Positions 59,841-64,000 of a stretch of 64,000 nucleotides of DNA are shown one piece after another (positions within the stretch are counted from its first letter, which is position 1; every line of letters starts with the position of its first letter). Below the pieces are notes generated by a model. The model was not told where the DNA came from. It was given only the letters and a program-made list of their open reading frames with translations, and did no database searches. The position numbers and the translations under genes were made by a program. This stretch comes from UKL13-2 sp031414695 (GTDB lineage: Bacteria > Pseudomonadota > Gammaproteobacteria > Burkholderiales > Usitatibacteraceae): NCBI GenBank assembly GCA_031414695.1, contig JANNWG010000027.1, positions 1 to 64,000 of the forward strand, read 5' to 3'.

Positions 59841-60815
59841 CTAGCGCGAAGCGTGGGTGGCAATCTCATTTAGCGCTCGCCGCACTAATGTATCAATGGA
59901 TCCGTCGTGCTGAAAGCCGAGCGCCTCGGTCTGCGGCAACTGTTGAGGGGGCAAGCCAGCGCGAGAGGCGCCAGCCACAGGCGCACGGAAGCTGATGCGG
60001 CTGATGTGCGCTGGCTTAGTCTGCCGAGCAATGGCCTCGACGAGCTCACCCATAGAGGGGTTAAGTGCTGGCAATGTCCAGGCACGATGCGCAGGCAAGT
60101 TGCTTGCGGGTAAACGGGCTGCGTGTAGAAAATTATCAGCGACGCACTCCACCGATTGCAGCCAAGTGGTTGCGTCTTTTGCCACTGGCACTTCCATCGA
60201 CTCGCCGTTTGCAATGGCATGAAAGATATTACTCATCCATGCGGTGGCAAAGCCTTCAAACGCGTTTCTTGGGCGCGGCACAATGCCGGCGGGTCGCAAA
60301 GACCGCGCATCTACCCAGCCGCGAGCGGTAAGGTCTGCTAGATGCGTTTCCAGCATTAGTTTGTGGCAACCATAACTGCCGCGCGGTCTTAACGGAGTGT
60401 CATCGTTAAATACGTCAGTTTGCGTAGGCCCGATTGCCGCGATAGACGACGCGTAAACTACGGTGGGTGACCGGCCGCTGCGAGCACATACAGCATCCAT
60501 TAGGGCAAGGGATCCTTCTAGATTGACGGCTCTACCCAATTCATAATTTGATTGTGCTGCGCCACCAGGCATCGATGCTAAATGGAACAGCACATCGATA
60601 CCACCGGACAGCGCTTGATCGCGCAACTTCGTGTCAGTGAAACTGCCGGTGAATTGCACAATGCGTGCGTCGCTAGATGTGCCTCTGAAATGGATATCCA
60701 TTAGTATCAGGCGCGAGATTGGATCTAAGCCATCGCCGAGACGACCAGCAACCAGCAGCTTTTCAACTAGCCGACGGCCTAGAAAACCGTCAGCACCTGT
60801 AATCAGTATGCGCAA
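59841..60815 (-). CDS. Extended SDR (NAD-dependent epimerase/dehydratase), DenD-like
   Basis: The 324-residue protein has ILITGADGFLGRRLVEKLL (NAD loop), DVLFHLASMPGGAAQSNYE, VVYASSIAAIGP and GSYGCHKLMLE with Tyr and Lys four apart. The VNLEGSLALMDA and RPAGIVPRPRNA stretches resemble D-erythronate dehydrogenases (DenD). Its link to the aromatic genes is not clear; it may oxidise a hydroxy-acid side product. It is a solitary gene at the right boundary of the island. Confidence 0.82.
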   Translation of the reverse strand: MRILITGADGFLGRRLVEKLLVAGRLGDGLDPISRLILMDIHFRGTSSDARIVQFTGSFTDTKLRDQALSGGIDVLFHLASMPGGAAQSNYELGRAVNLEGSLALMDAVCARSGRSPTVVYASSIAAIGPTQTDVFNDDTPLRPRGSYGCHKLMLETHLADLTARGWVDARSLRPAGIVPRPRNAFEGFATAWMSNIFHAIANGESMEVPVAKDATTWLQSVECVADNFLHAARLPASNLPAHRAWTLPALNPSMGELVEAIARQTKPAHISRISFRAPVAGASRAGLPPQQLPQTEALGFQHDGSIDTLVRRALNEIATHASR

Positions 60816-61066
60816 TGTCTGCTCAAGTCGCGTTTAGCTACTGACGCCATCATATGTAAGATTGTTGTAAACCACCAAATGCTTTTATACATGCATACTT
60901 TCAAAGAGTTGAAACAGTAAATTATCGTTTCAAGGTTAAGCATAGCGCCCCGTATGCTAACTAATCTGGACGCTACTCTACACATGCGCATATCAAATTA
61001 GCAATGTCGCCTATTGGCGGGTATTTTCAGGCGTTTTAGTCTCAAAAAGCACTCCATTGCTAGTGT
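60816..61066. other. Right junction of the catabolic island
   Basis: Sequence up to about 61006 is AT-rich and has no gene I recognise. From 61007 onward it matches the left repeat (30554 onward), starting with CGCCTATTGGCGGG, which is also the stem of the terminator at 7771. The change at 61006/61007 is the best candidate for the right edge of the island. Confidence 0.5.
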
Positions 61067-61363
61067 TTACGGTTTAGTGTTTGCCGTGCTGGTTTTGCTG
61101 ATGACTTGATAAAACGTTTCATTGGTGCGAATCATGCCTAGCTCGACGCGAGCACGTTCTTCCACAGCGACCAGTCCTTCTTTTAAATCTCGCACATCAG
61201 CATCGAGCCCGGCATTGCGCGCGGCGAGCTTTACGTTTTTTTCTTGATGCTCGTTTAATTGTTTATTCACTTCCCACACACGCAGCCAGCTGCCCTTGCC
61301 GATCCAGAGTGGATACTGAATGGCAATGATGAGAACAACTAATGTGTGAGGGAGGTATTTCAT
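61067..61363 (-). CDS. ftsB: Cell division protein FtsB
   Basis: The 98-residue protein has an N-terminal transmembrane helix (LPHTLVVLIIAIQYPLWIG), the conserved GKGSWLRVWEVNKQL stretch, a coiled coil (LNEHQEKNVKLAARNAGLDADVRDLKEGLVAVEERARVEL would be the heptad region) and the FtsB-typical ELGMIRTNETFYQVI. It links FtsL and FtsQ at the divisome. It follows eno with a 24-bp gap, as usual in betaproteobacteria. Its 3' end is duplicated at 30554-30900. Confidence 0.94.
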   Translation of the reverse strand: MKYLPHTLVVLIIAIQYPLWIGKGSWLRVWEVNKQLNEHQEKNVKLAARNAGLDADVRDLKEGLVAVEERARVELGMIRTNETFYQVISKTSTANTKP

Positions 61364-61387
61364 TAAGCGTTGGTGTTGGCTCGGATG

Positions 61388-62671
61388 TTATTTCAAGTTG
61401 TAGTAAGCCGATTTGCCCGGATAGCTAGCCGCCTCGCCAAGCTCTTCTTCAATGCGCAAAAGCTGATTGTATTTCGCCATACGGTCGGATCTTGAGGCCG
61501 AGCCTGTTTTAATTTGAAGCGCATTGGTGGCAACGGCAATATCGGCGATGGTGGTGTCTTCTGTCTCACCAGAACGATGTGAGATGACGACCGTATAGTT
61601 CGCGCGCTTGGCCATTTCAATGGCGGCGAAGGTTTCCGACAATGTGCCGATTTGATTGACCTTGATGAGAATGGAGTTAGCGATACCTTTTTGAATGCCT
61701 TCGCGCAAAATTTTAGTATTGGTGACAAATAAATCATCGCCAACGAGCTGGATTTTTTTACCTAACTTTTCAGTGAGTGTTGACCAACCATCCCAATCGT
61801 TTTCGGCCATGCCGTCTTCGATAGAAACGATTGGATACTTGTCGCACCACGTGGCAAGTACATCGGTGAATTGTGCCGCAGTGAAGGCAAGCTTTTCAGC
61901 TTCAAAACGATATTTACCGTCTTTGTAAAATTCCGATGCCGCACAATCAAGCCCCACCAAAATATCTTGTCCCGGAATATAGCCCGCTTCAGTTATTGCT
62001 TTAACAGCATATTGAATCGCCGCTTCGTTGTTTGGTAAATTCGGTGCGAAACCACCTTCGTCGCCGACGTTAGTATTGTGTCCTTCAGCGTGGAGGATTT
62101 TTTTCAGCGTATGAAACACTTCCACACCCGCGCGTAACGCTTCGCGAAATGTCGGCAGCCCAGCAGGGATGATCATGAATTCTTGAATATCGAGCGGGTT
62201 ATCGGCGTGTGCGCCGCCGTTAATAATATTCATCATCGGCACTGGCATTTGCATCGGCGCCGCACCGCCAAGGTATCGATAAAGCGACAAGCCAGATTCA
62301 TCCGCAGCCGCTTTGGCACACGCCATGGAGACAGCCAAAATTGCATTAGCGCCCAAGCGTGATTTTGATTCTGTGCCGTCAAGCTCAATCATGGTGCGAT
62401 CAATAAATGCCTGCTCGGAGGCGTCTAGTCCGATGATGGCTTCGCAAATTTCGGTGTTGATGTGCTCACACGCTTTGAGTACGCCTTTGCCCAAGTAACG
62501 TTTTGGGTCTTTATCGCGCAGCTCTATTGCTTCGCGCGAGCCGGTTGACGCGCCTGACGGCACTGCAGCGCGGCCAATCACGCCGGACTCTAGCAGCACA
62601 TCACATTCAACGGTAGGGTTGCCGCGTGAATCCAAAATTTCGCGTGCGATGATGTCAACGATTGCAGTCAT
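61388..62671 (-). CDS. eno: Enolase
   Basis: The 427-residue glycolytic enzyme interconverts 2-phosphoglycerate and phosphoenolpyruvate. It has REILDSRGNPTVECDV at the N terminus, GAILAV-like GANAILAVSMACAKAA, MMNIINGGAHADNPLDIQEF, SIEDGMAENDW, LVGDDLFVTNTK, LIKVNQIGTLSET and the signature SHRSGETEDTTIADIAVA. Full length and intact. Located between pyrG and ftsB on the minus strand. Confidence 0.98.
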   Translation of the reverse strand: MTAIVDIIAREILDSRGNPTVECDVLLESGVIGRAAVPSGASTGSREAIELRDKDPKRYLGKGVLKACEHINTEICEAIIGLDASEQAFIDRTMIELDGTESKSRLGANAILAVSMACAKAAADESGLSLYRYLGGAAPMQMPVPMMNIINGGAHADNPLDIQEFMIIPAGLPTFREALRAGVEVFHTLKKILHAEGHNTNVGDEGGFAPNLPNNEAAIQYAVKAITEAGYIPGQDILVGLDCAASEFYKDGKYRFEAEKLAFTAAQFTDVLATWCDKYPIVSIEDGMAENDWDGWSTLTEKLGKKIQLVGDDLFVTNTKILREGIQKGIANSILIKVNQIGTLSETFAAIEMAKRANYTVVISHRSGETEDTTIADIAVATNALQIKTGSASRSDRMAKYNQLLRIEEELGEAASYPGKSAYYNLK

Positions 62672-62703
62672 GATTTATATAGTTGTAAGTGAAAAAAAGA
62701 AAT

Positions 62704-62797
62704 TTAACCGCCGATGGACGCCGATTAACGCCGATAAAAACAAAACCCTCATTTGCTTTTGCTTTGTCGGCGTTAATCGGCGTCCATCGGCGGTTAA
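62704..62797. repeat. Perfect 31-bp inverted repeat between pyrG and eno
   Basis: Arms 62704-62734 and 62767-62797 are perfect inverted copies around a 32-base loop. The arms contain GATGGACGCCGATTAACGCC, the same repeat family as at 12196-12463 (GATGAACGCCGATAAACGCC). It could form a strong hairpin that attenuates pyrG-eno read-through. Confidence 0.8.
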
Positions 62798-62810
62798 TAA
62801 TTAAAAACAA

Positions 62811-64000
62811 TTAAGCCTGTTTCGCCGCGCTATGCACCACCCGCAACCCCGCATCGCCATGCGTTTTTTTGCGTTGCTCAAGTGCGGCTTTGATGTACGA
62901 CGAAAACAATGGGTGTCCGCCGCGCGGCGTGGAGGTAAATTCCGGATGAAACTGGCAACCATAAAACCACGGGTGGGCGTGTTTTGCCGCATCAAGCTCC
63001 ACCATTTCAGTGAGCGACTCGGCGTTGGTACGAGCGGAGATAACTAAGCCCGCAGCCTCTAGCCGTGGCACGTAATGGTTATTGACTTCATAGCGGTGGC
63101 GATGCCGCTCGCTCACGGTTGTTGATTGATAAATACGATGGGCCAACGTATCAGGGCGCACTGTACAAGGCTGCGCGCCTAGGCGCATCGTGCCGCCCAT
63201 TTTGGAGTCACCATCACGACGCTCAATCTGACCATCATGGTTTTGCCACTCAGTTATTAACGCAACGATGGGGTGTGGCGTATCGGCGTCAAACTCAGTT
63301 GAGTTCGCATCGGTTAAGCCCACGACGTTACGCGCAAATTCGATGGTCGCAATCTGCATCCCTAAACAAATACCAAGATACGGAATTTTGTTTTCACGCG
63401 CAAATTTTACCGCAGCGATTTTACCTTCTGTGCCGCGTTTACCGAAGCCACCTGGCACTAGCACCGCATCCATATTTGCCATCGCTGCGATACCATTTTT
63501 CTCAATATCTTCAGAGTCTAAATAATGAATATTCACGCGTGTACGGTTTTGAATGCCTGCGTGTATCAACGCCTCAGATAATGATTTATACGAGTCGGCC
63601 AAATCTACATATTTACCGACCATCGCCAGATCAACTTCAGCGGTTGGATTTTCCAACGCATAGACAATGTCATTCCACTGAGTCAGATCTGCGGGTTGTG
63701 GCGTTAGGTGTAGCTTGCGACAAACAATTTCATCTAAGCCTTGCTTGTGCAGCATTTTGGGAATTTTGTAGATCGAAGTCGCGTCATAACAGGAGATGAC
63801 CGCACCTTTATCTACATTGGTAAATAGCGCAATCTTGCGGCGCTCATCATCCGGTAACGGACGATCACTGCGGCACATCACTACATCAGGCTGTATGCCG
63901 ATTTGACGTAATTCTTTTACGCTGTGTTGCGTAGGTTTGGTTTTAATCTCGCCTACCGCAGGCAAATACGGCACGAGTGTTAAGTGGATATAGCAAGTGT
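62811..64000 (-). CDS. pyrG: CTP synthase, C-terminal part (runs out of the window)
   Basis: The frame is open to the right edge and reads YIHLTLVPYLPAVGEIKTKPTQHS, KELRQIGIQPDVVMCRSDRPL from there, so the N-terminal third is outside the window. It holds the end of the synthetase domain and the glutaminase domain with VPGGFGKRGTEGKIAAVKFA, YLGICLGMQIATIEFARN (catalytic Cys) and FYGCQFHPEFTSTPRGGHPLF (catalytic His and Glu). It makes CTP from UTP, glutamine and ATP. The usual betaproteobacterial neighbour kdsA is missing between pyrG and eno. Confidence 0.97.
   Translation of the reverse strand, partial: TCYIHLTLVPYLPAVGEIKTKPTQHSVKELRQIGIQPDVVMCRSDRPLPDDERRKIALFTNVDKGAVISCYDATSIYKIPKMLHKQGLDEIVCRKLHLTPQPADLTQWNDIVYALENPTAEVDLAMVGKYVDLADSYKSLSEALIHAGIQNRTRVNIHYLDSEDIEKNGIAAMANMDAVLVPGGFGKRGTEGKIAAVKFARENKIPYLGICLGMQIATIEFARNVVGLTDANSTEFDADTPHPIVALITEWQNHDGQIERRDGDSKMGGTMRLGAQPCTVRPDTLAHRIYQSTTVSERHRHRYEVNNHYVPRLEAAGLVISARTNAESLTEMVELDAAKHAHPWFYGCQFHPEFTSTPRGGHPLFSSYIKAALEQRKKTHGDAGLRVVHSAAKQA

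Larger units (their letters stand above)
30554..61200. other. Aromatic-catabolism island flanked by ftsB-derived direct repeats
   Basis: The left repeat (30554-30624 plus 30760-about 30900) and the right repeat (61007-about 61200) are collinear. They share the CGCCTATTG start, ATTTTAGTCTC, CATTGCTAGTGTTTA and a long run of ftsB codons. Between them are about 30 kb of catabolic, transport and regulatory genes with no recognisable housekeeping gene. The right copy is the functional ftsB; the left is a fragment next to yjbR. No integrase or transposase is present, so the mechanism is unknown. Boundaries are approximate. Confidence 0.6.

Noticed and set aside
30985..60815. Integrase or transposase explaining the island
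   Set aside because: All genes inside were examined; none resembles a tyrosine or serine recombinase or a transposase, so the mode of entry stays open.
63119..63799. 226-codon plus-strand frame
   Set aside because: It is antisense to pyrG, whose glutaminase motifs are unambiguous.
1..64000. tRNA, rRNA or riboswitch genes
   Set aside because: I searched the intergenic gaps by eye for cloverleaf ends and conserved rRNA stretches and saw none; a covariance-model scan would be decisive.

Overview
The window reads as a chromosomal segment of a betaproteobacterium, probably Burkholderiales-like. The evidence is the pyrG-eno-ftsB block at the right end, a cspA/clpS/clpA neighbourhood, mnmA, a DUF3297 protein, a DUF349 protein and two large TonB-dependent receptors. 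Base composition is moderate. No rRNA, tRNA or CRISPR array was recognised. The genus cannot be named from the sequence alone.

Layout. 0-4.8 kb is an accessory patch: the tail of an IS4-like transposase, a restriction-modification pair (cytosine-5 methyltransferase plus a BsuBI/PstI-type endonuclease), a truncated second cytosine methyltransferase, an AT-rich orphan and a SAM methyltransferase. 4.8-30.5 kb is mostly housekeeping or envelope genes: a phosphodiesterase lipoprotein, a D-Ala-D-Ala carboxypeptidase, a DUF1800/DUF1501 export pair, a D-aminoacylase, a phosphodiester glycosidase, a DUF349 protein, two compositionally odd unknowns, mnmA, an RluE-type pseudouridine synthase, cspA, clpS-clpA, a TonB receptor and a YjbR protein.

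30.6-61 kb is a dense aromatic-catabolism island. It contains a Rieske oxygenase with its PDR-type reductase, two class III (LigB-type) extradiol dioxygenases, a small LigA-type subunit, a VOC-type extradiol dioxygenase, a gentisate 1,2-dioxygenase, two FAD monooxygenases, an isomerase, several FAH-family hydrolases/hydratases, two alpha/beta hydrolases, a LigJ-like hydratase, three consecutive RraA-family aldolases, an MFS transporter, a TonB receptor and regulators of the TetR, GntR and LysR families. The likely logic has three parts. The TonB receptor and MFS protein import an aromatic compound; a monooxygenase, the VOC dioxygenase and a C-C hydrolase cut it; the released acids then go through a gentisate branch (to fumarate and pyruvate) and a 4-oxalomesaconate branch (to pyruvate and oxaloacetate). 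The starting substrate cannot be read from the sequence.

Two structural observations stand out. First, the island lies between the intact ftsB gene (right) and a diverged copy of the ftsB 3' end next to yjbR (left). The simplest reading is that ftsB and yjbR were once neighbours and the island entered between them. The left copy is itself split by a 129-bp palindromic insertion with a visible 6-bp target duplication. Second, five copies of the palindrome ATTCCT-N6-AGGAAT (one with a mismatch) occur in the island, each in front of a catabolic unit and two flanking the gene for the TetR regulator. This looks like a self-contained regulon. The far right end holds ftsB, eno and the 3' part of pyrG, which runs out of the window.
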